A DNA stretch of 64,000 nt from contig CAJJDP010000019.1 in the NCBI GenBank assembly GCA_905182995.1, forward strand, positions 275,600 through 339,599, given 5' to 3'. Numbering within the stretch: position 1 is the stretch's first letter; each line of letters opens with the position of its first letter. The notes beneath the pieces were generated by a model that did no database searches, was not told the origin of the DNA, and saw nothing but the letters and a program-made list of their open reading frames with translations. Origin of the DNA: Paramecium octaurelia. Lineage: Eukaryota > Ciliophora > Oligohymenophorea > Peniculida > Parameciidae. This document shows, piece by piece, positions 47,801-60,432 of the stretch. Both the position numbers and the translations under genes were made by a program.

Positions 47801-50800
47801 AGACTATCATCATTGAATATCTATTTAATAGCAGTCATCCAACTAGGCATTTCTTCTTCCTATTGTTATGTCTATTGAGTTTACTATTATCCAGGTATTT
47901 ATTACTAGAAATTCTGCTTATTTGCCATAAAATCAATCAAAGATAACATTGGTATCATCAATTTATGCTTATTAACATCATCCATCTCGATCTTTTACAC
48001 TTGAACTGTACTTTACAGATTCTCATTCTCTTCTTCTATTTCCATTGTTGTTTCTGTCACTTACTCCACTGATAATGAAGCTGTATATAGATAATTTTTG
48101 ACAATCTTTTCCTAGAAATAATCCTACTATTACTTCCTGACTTCAGTGTAGAGTGGTTTTTCTTCAAAGTTTGTTTCAACTTAGAAATTAAATTACCATT
48201 CCTTATTTATGAAATTATCCCAATAAGTTATATCTCTTTCTTTTTTAAATAAATGAGCATAAAATATGTTTTCCTTAGTCTATGTTTTCATCAACACATA
48301 AATGTAAGTTATAAATGCACTGCTTTAATAGTCTTCTAATATTTTCAGATAATTCACTTAAGATAGAATTTCCTTTTGATTTATATTCAAAATGTTAATC
48401 TTCTCAAATTTAAATTTGCTTGCCTTGTTGCAATCTACAATTAATTTCTTGGTTATTTCATTATCAGCTTAGAACTTCAGATTTTAATGTAATTGTTTTT
48501 TTATTTATTCGGTTGACATCCTCTTGTAGGCTATTCCAAATAGATCAAAAATAAGCCCTCTCCATTGTAACTGAAACAACATATTCTTCCAATTATCATC
48601 CCATGTTACATTCAACTATTACAAAAGATATGGTGTGAATTCTGAATAGAACTCCAATAATAAGTTGGAATTACTCAAAAGAGGAATCAATAATTTATTA
48701 CCCAAAGCTATTCTCACATTATTGAGGGGACTAGTATCCAATTGTTCGTCCTTTATTTATAACATGAGCCATTTCAATTATTGGTAAGATTCTTGGTTAA
48801 TCTCTAAGAATTCTTAAATAAACAAATCGAAATTTAAATCCTGTCTTAACAGTGGAAATAAAACTTCAATATATTAAATCTAACCACAAAGCTTAATCAT
48901 TTCTGTTAATTTTTTCAGAATTGTTTTGAAATTCACCTCTTCTGCTGATCCTTTTTTTAAGTCTGAAATCTTAATTGGGAAATACTTATTTGCCAAATCA
49001 TTAAGATAATTTGGTAAATCTGTATCTATATGTTTAATATACAATCCAAATAATATTAAAGCGTCAATATGAATTTCAATTGATCTACTAGTGTTTAGTC
49101 CATCTTTTAATAACCCTTTTACATATTCTCTGTTAATATTTTTTGTTTGATTCAGAACTATATTATTAATTTAAATTTCCAATAATAAAAGAGCAGAGTT
49201 TTCTCTATTTACTTTGAATTGAAACTTGAAAAAATGATGCACTTAATTTTCAGGGACTTTGTTAACCAATAAAATTCCCTATCTCAATAAATTAGTCTCC
49301 TTACAAATATACTAAAAGTAGATTTGCCCAATCGATTCAAAGTTTCTAGCCACAAAGGCTATAAGTTGGTCCTCATGCTTTTATCTAAAGTCAGAGGCTT
49401 TTATTAAATTAGAGATAACAAAGTTTTTGGCTCTTTACTCTGAAAGTAAGAATTCAAATAGGTGAGTAATATATTCGATATTATTAATTTAATCATTACC
49501 TTATTCAAAATTAATAACTACTTAACCAAGTTAATCGATGCACTCTTAAAAGAAATTATTACTATCCTAATCATCAGAACATTAATTGGAAATCCATTTC
49601 AATCCCTTTAAGAAGAATTTCAATTCATTAATGTCTTTGATTAAATCTTTATTAGTAATTGTTTACGCAAATGAAACGAATTAATTATCGAAGATCTCAT
49701 TTAAAACTTATCGAAATTCAGTAAATTTTATAGTTCCTTATAATAACTTTTATGCTTCATTAACAACACTATCAACCTACCCAAAGTATAAATCCAATTA
49801 AATTCCTTTTAAAAAATAAGACGGTCTTATAATTATTCCAATACTTAGATTGTAGTATTATTCAACATCAATATGGAATGTCCTTACAAATTTGTATACT
49901 CTTTCGAAAGTAGTAATTAGTTGCTCAACTAACTTCTCTGGTAATTAAGTGGCAAGCCAATTGTCAATATTGGTTGCATCATTCTAGAAATTCTATGATG
50001 GATTGAAATTATCTTATGTTAATGTCATGATCATATCAAATAAAGGGGATTCCTCAATTAAATGTCTTTAGTTTTTGACAATAAAATATCTAAGAAATTG
50101 ATGAATATTGTAAGTTGTTATCAAATAATCATCAAATTAAATGATCTCATCTAAAGTGAATAAATTCCGATCATGAATAAATTGCCAAATTCTGCATTGC
50201 CAAGAAAGTGATTCAGCATCTAAACGAAGAGAAGTATAATTCTACTCTCCCTGTAATCTATTTATAGGATACTTCGGAAACAACTTCATCTTCTATCCTA
50301 TCTCAGCTATCTAATCAACCAAGAGTTCTCTTGCATTTTTCTTAATTACTTTCTATGTCTTGCTTACACTCAAATACCAGAGACTAAGTGTTGCCTATTG
50401 CCATCCTCCGTCTTTGCCAATCATAGCTTCATTCAATAAGAATTCATGTAAGGAATACAAAGTCTTATTTTTTCCTTATCTTCCCTTCATTTCTTATAAT
50501 AAATCTTAGGTAAATCTTTCAAATCCATTACTTATTATGTCTATAATATTATTGGTATTAGACACTATTCTGCTAATGTCTTTATCCTCAACTATAAAAA
50601 TGAACTTTAATTATTCTACAATCTCAATGAAATATTTCGAAACAATAAACTTTTCCTATTGAGTGTGCTTAACAAATTATAAAATGCATTCTAATGACAT
50701 ACTCTTATATCTAAAATCAGGATGATTGGCATATGTGATTATTCTTCTCATTACAGTTTTGATGTTTGAGTAATTTAATTTCAACTAATCCGGAGTTGTC

Positions 50801-53800
50801 TATTTTAATGTCCATTAGATGAATTCTCCTATTAATTAAGAACAAAATTATTCTAATTAAGGGTCCTCCTTGTTTATTGGTTATTCAAATAAACAATCTA
50901 ATAATTAAGCTACATCTGGAGCCTCATATTATTTTGAATTGGCAAACCAATGAACTATTCTTGTCAAATGTTCTTTAAAATATGTTCTACAAGGATGATC
51001 CATTGTATTGCTAATTTCTATCATAACAGGGAACATTTTTTTATAAATGTTTGCATACTCAAATTTCTTCTTTGTATTTTGAGCCACTGCTTTTGTTCCA
51101 TTAACTGCTTGGTCTCCAATCATGTAAATAGCAAAGGCTTGCAGTAATTCACAAGCATATATTTTGGATTTTTCTAAAGGGGCACTTAGACACAAACTTA
51201 AAATCCTTTCTAAGAATTGTCCAAATCGAAGTTTCATTTTCCTTTAACCAACTGGAATGTTTATAGTGATTGGACTATTGTAATCAAGGGCTAAAAGGGA
51301 TTCATTATACGTCTCATCCACTATCAGATGGCACAATCCTCCAATCGAACCCAAGAAATATCTAACTTTGTCAACTATATGGTTTTGATCTATGTGTGAT
51401 TCAGACAACAAAATGTTTGGACAAATACTATCTATATATTAGATTGGAGTATAAAATGGCTTCTCTTATTCTGGGACTAATTGCATATATGATGATAATT
51501 TAGGAATAACATTTTTTAAAATCTTCAATAGATATTTTAAATTCTTTTGGTTCTTCTAATTGTATTCTGACTGTATTAATTGTATCAATAAATCGATGGC
51601 ACTCCATGATAGTGAATTATTATTCATCTAAAAGGCATTAATGATAATCTAAATGTATTCTGATTTTAGTAATAAATAGTTATCCTTTACAATGAATTCA
51701 ACAGGAATAGTCAATAAGACATTTAAGGCCTCTATTTATAATTATGAACTATATTATTTCAAATGATTCTAAATCAATCCCTTTAATTTTAAGATTAAAT
51801 TAATCAATATTTATTTCTATCTTGCATCAAAAAATTACTAATTCATTAATTAAGTTTCTTTAATATATTTTAATAAGACCCTGACAAATATCAGTAACAA
51901 TAAGGCCTTCGGATATTTTCTAATCTTTATTAACACTAAATTAAGCAAATTCAAAATTGAGTTCACTGCAGATTCAATTGGAATTTTAGGTATTAAAGCT
52001 GACAACATTAAAATGAATCTATGAAACTAAGCCAATTAGGTTGGATTAACTGCAAAATTTCTAAATTCTTAAATTTTTAAAGTGTATTGTTATTGATTTT
52101 ATTCATCTATTTAATTGACTTCTTTTTATATTGACTCAAAATTACAATTTTAAATCAATTATGCAACTTGATCAAATAATTGTTTTACAAATTTAGTTAA
52201 ATAGTGTTATGTCCATACTTTCTACTCGATAATCCCAATCCAAAATTTTGACATCTCCTAACAGGTTTTAATATACAAATCCCCATCAGGTTAATTTTAT
52301 CCTAATTTCAATCCTTCAATCACTCCTTTTGATAATAATGAACCCACAAATTGTATGCCTATGGTTTAATGTCCAAATATGGAGATTATGATATTTGCCA
52401 TACCATCATATAAATAAGGTCTATAATTTTCAAAATAATTATAATGCTATTTAATGCATAAAGAACACAACGCAAATAAATGTTAAATTTGTTTATCAGA
52501 TATTTTACTGAGATTCTTGATGATATTAGCATACGATATCAAAAATGAATTTAATTACTTTTATCTATAAAGCAAAACCTTAAATTATGCTCCTCTTTTC
52601 ATATTTCCTTCTTCCTCCTTATAAAAATCTTCATAAACCTATAATACTCTTTCAAAACCCAAATCGTTCAACTTATCAAAAAAATCTCCCAATTGTTTCT
52701 CACCTCTTAAATTTGCAATTGCCTTTGCAAAGTGTCCAACAGATCTTATGATGACAGTCATCAGAAACATATCGGCTTTGTTATCGTTCAAAATCTCTAT
52801 AAATTTGTTTAAAATTATATTAAATATGATCTAATTAAATGTTAAAATTTACTTTATGATCATTAATACTATGATCCAATTGTTAAGATATTTTCTATAT
52901 AAATAATTCAAGCAATTCTTACACACATTCTTTTAAATCTCTATTTCGGTGCTGCAAAATCTTGATATATTAATCAAACAAGGTCAAAGCATTAGTCTTT
53001 ATTATCAGATAATGACTAAATAAATCAAGATTTTATTTCATGCATTTGCAAGCAGCTATGGGTACTTTAAAGGTACTCAAATCCTCAACTGGTTTACAAA
53101 ATGTGACTAATGCTTAATATAATAAAGATATTTAATCTTGATTAAACTGATGATACATTAAACATTATTTAAAGAATTTAAGAATCCCTTCAATTATAAC
53201 CATTTCAGGTTTACTACTCTTTATCTAACTAATTATTGATTAGAAAGCATGCAAATATATTCCTTGTTCCCCTAAATCGTTATTAAATCTCTTTATTAAG
53301 ACTCCCAGAGTCTAAAATATTCTTCCCTTTACACCAGCTGTTAATTTAGTTTCCAAACATTCCTATAACAATATATGATATAGATTTTTGTGAACCTAAA
53401 GCTTAACCTAATTTTATAATATTTTTGAATTATTACTAAAATTTATTAATCAGAATGTTTATAGATTTTCATTATGGGTAAAAGGGATGCTTCTTTTGCC
53501 ACTCCTGACTCTTCTTTTTTAAAATTTTAGATACAAGTGCTCTAATTATATAAAATTTAAATCATATACAATTATTGATTCCAAATATTCAGATACATAT
53601 TGAACATAATTCTTTATGTATTTTGCTAAAATTTGATACAAGGATTTCTTGGTTTAAGCATAATAAGTATCTTTATCTAGAACATGGTTTGTTAAAAATT
53701 CTAAGAAACTTTTTTCTGATGCCATGATTTTGGATGAGCATAACCCAATTTCAGCATGGTTTAACTAATTTTCAAAAAGAATATTTTCTATTGAATCTTT

Positions 53801-53869
53801 TATGTCAGATGCCCTTTGGTAGTTTCCTGCTGCCAGTTTTTAAAGCTCTTTCTCTAGTAACACATTCAT
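41805..53869 (-). CDS. PRKDC: DNA-PKcs-type phosphatidylinositol-3-kinase-related protein kinase
   Basis: A 12-kb gene of roughly 3,900-4,000 codons, near the usual DNA-PKcs length. The C-terminus is a textbook FATC: VDCLIDLATDPNILGRAW then KGWAPFI-stop. The kinase domain (about 43180-42380) has YLFLVKGGEDLRLDQRIELL, the catalytic GYILGIGDRHLENILLNY, AIDFGFSFG (DFG) and LPIPELMPFRLTQVFEGL, all closest to DNA-PKcs. Upstream is helical-repeat (HEAT/FAT) sequence, including KGFHYFLRDVIVVLIKF. The start MNVLLEKELQKLAAGNYQR was chosen as the first ATG after the neighbouring gene. Many small introns interrupt it; I did not resolve them all. In other eukaryotes it acts with Ku in non-homologous end joining; in Paramecium, Ku-dependent joining follows programmed DNA elimination. 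Confidence 0.92.
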
Positions 53870-53928
53870 AGCTAAAAATTTGTAAAAATTTAATCAAATT
53901 CTTATTAATAAAATAAACACACTAAAAT

Positions 53929-54213
53929 TCATTTCCTTGCTTTCTAGCTAACTATTTTGGAAACTATGTCCTCAATTTAATTATTCATTTCCTTTTCAAA
54001 CTTTAAAAATTTGAAGGCAGTCTATTTAAATCTCTCCGATGTGGGTTCTTCGTTTCTTTCTAACATACCATAATAAATCTTAATCTCGCTTTATAAATCC
54101 TAAACCATTAATCTCAATTTTACCTTAACAGCAGAAATGTACTATTCCAAACGCTTTTAAGTTTCTTATTTTTATTACTATTAATATTATCTCTATTAAT
54201 TGAGTGATGACAT
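53929..54213 (-). CDS. Small coiled-coil protein, 94 aa
   Basis: Single frame of 95 codons. A Gln-rich start (MSSLNQQRQYQQQQKQETQK) leads into a charged helix (RLEQYISAVKVKLRLMVQDL; FKQTAFKFLKFEKEMNNQIE) to the C-terminus. A possible 24-nt GTA...TAG intron inside would also preserve frame. It lies 60 bp upstream of the DNA-PKcs-like start on the same strand. It could be a small ciliary or trafficking subunit; no family recognised. Confidence 0.6.
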
Positions 54214-55495
54214 TAATAAAATATAAATAAATTTTACATTATTTTAGGTGAAATTTAATAGGAATTATCATACTTTATATTGTCTAGCATTAATATTAAT
54301 CCATGGAACTTCTCCACACCATGAACATATGAATTATAAATTAAAGCAATGGTATTTTTAGTAATGTTAGATCTAACTATTATGGAATCTAGTCTCATAA
54401 TTTTTTTCATATCAAATGACTAATTTATCAATTAATTTCAATAAATTTAGAATCTAATAAATCATTATTGAAAGCAACAAAAATTAAATCAGCAATCATA
54501 AATTTAAAGGTCAGTCAATACAAATTTGGTAAGGCCTTTAATAATTTTATTAAATGCACTTCCTTTAGCTTAGCAGCCAAACAGTTCATTCTAAGAACTA
54601 ATTTAAATTAATTTAACTAACAATATTGTAAAAATATTACTAAATTCAGTATGAAATTTAGCTTTCCTAACTTTCGTTGAATTAAACCTTTATATATTTA
54701 TTAAACTCTTTGCTTATTCATTTAATAAATAATTGATGATAGAGCATATTCAAATTATTTAATTTAATTTTATTAGTCCATGAAGGGTATTTAGATGAAA
54801 CATTAATTGTAATGAATTATTGATAGTGGATATCATCATTTTAAAAATTATGAATTAGAGATTTTAGAATTCAGTCAATCTAGAGAAAAATGTAGGTTCT
54901 GTATTTCTTTTGAAGTTCATTTGATAAATAATTAGAATAATATTTCTAATAGGGTATACAGTATATATAGAGTTTTGCAAATCAATATCAAATCTATTAA
55001 TATAATTATCAATTAAGGATATGACATATGAGATTATTAAAATAGAATTATTATAGCCTAAGATTAAATCAAGAAAAATGAGAGAAAACTCTAAAACAAG
55101 TAAGAGCTACAAATCTGAAAATATAATTGAAAAATGGATGAATGATGCATGTTTAAGAATTAGAAAAATATTAATATATTAATAAATAAATAACACTATC
55201 TATTGATAAATTGTGAGAAATAATTTTTTGGAAATTGTTCCTCATTTCATGAAATCTTGGAGATTTTGAAGATATTAAAAATTAAAAGTAAATAATGGTA
55301 TAGTTGTATAAATTTATCTTTCTCACTTGTGAATGATTGAAAAGGAGAAGTTATAATTTTTACCTCTAACAGATTGGAAGAAGATTGATTATATGAAGAA
55401 TTAGATAAATGCTTTCTTTTTGATTTTCTCTGAATTACGTTTGTTATTAAATTATCATTACTGGTGATTTATTAAAATTGATAATTAATTTATTG
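54214..55495. other. Intergenic with possible gene remnants
   Basis: On the minus strand, 54290-54610 reads as scattered protein-like pieces (MNCLAAKLKEVHLIKLLKAL; FMIADLIFVAFNNDLLDSKF; NTIALIYNSYVHGVEKFHGL) broken by TGAs, so it may be a decayed gene. On the plus strand a 62-codon frame beginning MTYEIIKIELLQPKIKSRK lies near 55023-55210 but is within chance length. No RNA genes or repeats seen. Confidence 0.4.
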
Positions 55496-57223
55496 TCATT
55501 TATTCACTTATAAATCAACCTGTGAAAGAAACTTTTCTTTTATTTCTCTATAATAATCTTCATGTTATATCAAAGATTTGACTAAATTTGAAAAATCTGT
55601 ATTTTTGACTTCTTAACTCTAATTGTATTCATAATTTATTCCCTCTTTATCAATTAATCTGTTTCGGAATCTTTATTCCAATATAGAATCTCTTTTTCTA
55701 ATATTGCGTTAATTCTTACAATATTATATACCTAGAGCATTAAGTTCTTGAAAATATTGCTAATCGATGGATTTAACTTTTTCATTAATTGATTTCAATT
55801 ATGAAGGAAATTTTATGGAAATATCTTTGAGGTCAGGTTTATTCTCCACTGAATCATAGGGTTTTTGATGAGAGGGTTTTATGGATACTTTTGCATCTAG
55901 TTATATCAATATATTCATTATTTTTCTCTATTAACCAACATCATTGTTTTCTTATTCGGAAAATAAACCAAGACCAGTTGTTATTTCAGAATATGACGTT
56001 ATTAAAACCTCCTTTTCTGATAAAGATTATTGTTTAGGATCATCGCCAAATTTATAAGTTTCCTTTATTTACGACATTAATTTTTTTAGCTTCAAATCTA
56101 AAGAATAATTAATAAAATATATTTCATAAATCCATGTTGGAAAATATTACAAACATTTATCTAATTTTTTATTAATTTACAATAAATACTAATTAAAAGT
56201 ATTATTTTAAAAATCTATTGTATTCAATTCGTTATTCGAGATATCTATTATAAATTTTTCAATCTAAAACTTTTTGCTATGACCGATCCAATGAATTGTG
56301 TATTCATTTGAGCATAAATCTATAGCTCCAACGATGTATTTATAAATCTCGATTTCCATTCCATTCCTTTCTACATTCCTATAACTATCTTTTAATAGTC
56401 TGCAAAGATAATTTGGTTTACCATCTACTAAATGAGCAAATACAATTTAGCGCCAGAATCTCATAGCATATCCCAAAAATGAAAATTTATATTACTCTTT
56501 AAACTAAGGCAATGAATTATAGTGCCATTAATTTTCATAATTCAAATTTAGTATCAAATTTTAAAATTGATAATAAAGTAGATTATAAATCTTAATATTA
56601 TTCTGATAACACATCTCCTTAAGAAATTTTTACAAAACCCCCAGAAAAAAATCACAAACAAAATAAATAATTTTTACAGCTTCAAATAATTTCTCCAATT
56701 TTTTATTTTCAAATTTAATAGGTGTTTTTGATTTAAATAAAGGAATCAATTCATTTGTTATATTACTTTGAATGGCTTCTGCAATTAGAAATTCAGTCTC
56801 ATTTAAATTTCCTAAATATTTTTCGCCAAGGGAATATCTTTACAAGGCAATTTCAAGTTAAAATTAATTCTATGCAATCTAATAAATTTTATCAGCACTT
56901 AACCTCAAAAAGGGTTGTTGAAATAATTTTGCCATATTCATGTTCTTTAATTACTATTTTTTTAAATCAAAACCTAAACTGCAAAGTTGAGTTAATTCCT
57001 CAAATATACTTGAAAATGAGGTGTCATATTATAATTATATCTGTCTTGGAGGATTTGCTCTGACATCTTGAATCTCTTGTTAATAATGCAGTTTTTCTTC
57101 ATCTTTTTCTGGATATAAAGGACCAAAATCATATTAATCGATACTTTGAACATGTTGTTTCTTTTTTTTTTCTGATTATTCCTCATTTTCTTCTTAATAA
57201 CATCTTGGAAAAAAATTGCCCAT
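55496..57223 (-). CDS. Orphan protein with probable N-myristoylation site, 575 aa
   Basis: One uninterrupted exon of 576 codons in the one-stop code, far longer than expected by chance. The N-terminus MGNFFPRCYQEENEEQSEKK has Gly2, a small residue nearby and Cys8, fitting N-myristoylation plus palmitoylation. The body is helical and aromatic-rich (FLIAEAIQSNITNELIPLFK; FLGYAMRFWRQIVFAHLVDG; IYKYIVGAIDLCSNEYTIHW). The C-terminal third is charged and partly coiled (QQYFQELNALGIQYCKNQRN; KSLIQHEDYYREIKEKFLSQ). No family recognised. Absence of introns is notable beside its intron-rich neighbours. Confidence 0.75.
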
Positions 57224-57366
57224 ATTAAAATTATTATTTGTAATTTTATTCAAATTTACATATTTTGGATGCATATAGAATGCCTAAATTATTAGTTATT
57301 TCATTATAGACGTTCATTCACTTACAAACCTTGTGGGAAATTACATATTAAATAATTTAATATATA

Positions 57367-57906
57367 TCAATTGCTAATTCTTTTTATATTCAATCGAGGC
57401 TTTAATAAACTTGTAATGGAATTGTTTTTTAAGACTTCAAATAATAATTCACTTATAATTTTTTTTAGTTCTCCTTTTAAATCTTTTGTTATCTTTTTTG
57501 ATTCTATCAGATCTTTTTCAGCTGAACCATTGCTTAAGTAATTTTCAAACTCATCTCTAAATTCTTAGCTAAATTAATTTTCATATAATAATTAATGTAG
57601 ATCAAATAGGCTGAACTTTTTAGAAAATTGTTTTTTCAATTAGATATTTTCGATTTGTTACTTAATAGTATTTTATTAATTAAGTTTGCAATATTTCTTG
57701 AAGCTACACAATATCATTTATACAATTAAATTTAATTATTATCTCAATCCTTGTTGTTTTTATGGAGTTTTTGCTCTAACTCTTTCTTCAATTGTAAATC
57801 CAAATTAATCCTTTAATATCATAGAGACTTGTCCTATGAGATGTTCTGGAACCTGCAATAATCCTTCAGTGTTGTTCAATTCGATAAACTGTACTTTATT
57901 CAACAT
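57367..57906 (-). CDS. Hypothetical coiled-coil protein, 179 aa
   Basis: Single exon of 180 codons: MLNKVQFIELNNTEGLLQVP, then LIGQVSMILKDQFGFTIEER, a Gln/Lys coil and a C-terminal amphipathic stretch (ELKKIISELLFEVLKNNSIT). Good coding composition and a clean stop. Function unknown. It lies 143 bp upstream of the myristoylated orphan on the same strand. Confidence 0.62.
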
Positions 57907-58166
57907 CATATTCAGTATAATATAAATATTAATAAAAGGATTTTAAAAATAAAATGCATAATATTTGAATGCTTTATAATAATATATTTTATATTTAAGT
58001 TACAAATGTTTAATTCAGGTTAGTGCTTCATTGTATTTATCAGAACATATTTGACATTCTGTCTAAACTTCAAATAGTGACTTTAACTATTTACAAAATA
58101 AATAAATTGAAAATAAAATTGATAAATAACAAGAAAAGTAATGATTGCATTTGTATATTCTAAAGG
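57907..58166. promoter_or_regulatory. Divergent intergenic region
   Basis: A 260-bp AT-rich spacer between the minus-strand coiled-coil gene and the plus-strand STRIP-like gene, presumably holding both promoters. No motif recognised. Confidence 0.35.
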
Positions 58167-60057
58167 ATGATGTACAACTATGAGTTAAATCCAATTACCA
58201 TTAAGGATAATTGGTAAATGTTTTATTTTTAATATTGCATTATTATTATAAAAATTTTCAAAAATCATCATAATTCAATGATAGCTAAAAATCTTGGTAT
58301 GCTCTTTAGTTAAATTGAATTATTCTACTTTTAAAAAGTAGAAGCCCCAATGGATTTGGATTAAACTCTTGATTTAATGGAAGTTGGTAGGAAGAAAGAT
58401 TTAAATTAATTGTCAAAAATTTATTTATCATTTATGAAATCATATTTAGCAGTAAATGATAAGATGTTGATTGCAATAAATCATAAAGCAATTATACAAA
58501 GTGAAATTTATATTCCAAAAATAATAGAAGATTTGAAATTAATAATGGAAATTATTCAAAATTATGAAGATAGATAAGATCAATACCCTTCATAATTAGC
58601 ATTAGTATTGAACTGGATTTTAGCTACTTTAACATTGATAATTATTTAATCCAAAAATAATTGTTACAGAGGTAATCTCTAATATATACTTAAGTTATTG
58701 AAAACCTTTTACTAAAACTAATCAAATTTTCACTCAAAATCATTTATATTCCTCTCAAGAAAGTCATGATAATATTTCTGGTCCTATTATAAATTGAATT
58801 AAATGAAGAATTGCCATCTGATGGACAATATTGGTTAAAGATGTCAGAATATTAAAAAGCAATAAAATAACAATCTAAATTCTTTATGAAAAATGCATCG
58901 AATACAGAACAATTCTATGTATAATTAATAAATATTCAAAGAGAAGATTAATTTTAAGTTAGGATGAAAATTAAATGGGATAGATAATTGTTGTAGGATT
59001 ACTTAGAGGTTTAGTCAAAACGGCAGGATCCGTATCAAACAATTAGCAAGGAGTTGATATTCATAGAGAATGGGAAGAATATTGTATAATAGTCTTTCTA
59101 TTTAGATTTGAATGATAGTAAATTGGCTAGTGCTGATTATGCTAAATATAAAGAATAATCAAATTAATAATAAGATTTAAGAAATTAAAAAAACGAAGTG
59201 ATTGATGAATTTGATCGACATAGAATTGTTTTGAATTATGCAATAACCCAATTTTTATTATTGTTTTTGAAAAAATTGAGAAATAATTGTAAAGTACAAT
59301 GTTCATATTTAATTTAATTAATAACAGATGCAAATGGAGTGTTAGTTTTCTTAAAGTTTTTTGAAAAGTTCAATCCTTAATCAATTTCATCAACCAAAAT
59401 TGATTATGATCAGTTAAACACATAATAAATATTAGAATAATGTGTAAAAAATTTGGTCAAATTAATTTATATAACTTGTAATAATTTTTCAGATAAAATC
59501 AACAATTATCTTATTGATTATAAAGAATATGTAATTGAATTGTTAAATTTTAGTTAGCTATAAAAAAATTTCCAGGAATGTTTCCAGAGAACAAAAAAAT
59601 AAAAAAATACAGTCATTTATTATTGAAGATTTAAATTTTAAACTTTAATAAGAAAAACTTGAAACTTGGAAATACAATGAAATTAATATCAGAAGTCTAT
59701 TGCAAATACAAATAGAATACTAAAAGTGATAATAAAAATATATCAAAGTAAGATCAGCTCCTAGATTCTCTCTATAAATTTGAAAAATGCTAAGATAAAA
59801 TATACAATTGTGATATAATATAATCTTAAGAAGTAACTTTATTTTTAACTAATTAGGAATTAAGAAAGTTGCATTTCGATTATAATAATTACCATTATAA
59901 TAACACAATTGATTCAATTCCAGTTTATAACGATGCCGAACCTAACTATAAATAGAACGATTATCTTGAGAAGTTATAAAATCAACCTATAGATCATGAT
60001 TTTATTTCAAAGTATGAGGAATGGTTGGAAGAGAATGTATGGGATTATTACGATTGA
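58167..60057 (+). CDS. STRIP/Far11-like subunit of the STRIPAK complex
   Basis: 614 residues, two introns (58672-58694 ending AAG; 59553-59575 with GTT...CAG). Features of the STRIP1/Far11 family: an N-terminal helical region (LALVLNWILATLTLIIIQSK), the short motif YIPLKKVMIIFLVLLQIELN corresponding to SPLKKVLLLLWK, and a C-terminal region with LITDANGVLVFLKFFEKFNP and RMFPENKKIKKYSHLLLKIQ then LGNTMKLISEVYCKYK. Family members scaffold PP2A and Hippo-like kinases. The protein is shorter than animal STRIP1 and rather divergent. The call rests on the central motif plus the order of segments. Confidence 0.68.
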
Positions 60058-60432
60058 AGCATGCTCTAATACATATAATTAAAATATTTTAAAAAAATTC
60101 TATGGTTTTTAATTATTTTATATTGTTCTAGCCTATTCTTAATAAATTAGAAGTATAAAAAATCTCTGATTATTATTGTTATTCTAGTTCATATTCTCTT
60201 AAATGTATTAAGACAGTAAATAACTGTTGTAACCAAATTAATGTTATTTCAAATTTCTTAAACATTTCTAGTAATATTTTAATTTCTTAACCTCATTCTT
60301 AATAATAACAAGAATAACTCAAATCTTAAATTAACTTTATTATCAGATATCTTCTGATTAATATACTAATAATTAAGATTTATAAAGATTGAGGAACCTT
60401 ATAAATTGTTAATAAGAACAACAGTCAGTATT
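60058..60432. other. AT-rich intergenic region
   Basis: No gene or repeat recognised; probably the 3' UTR of the STRIP-like gene and the promoter of the next. Confidence 0.45.
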
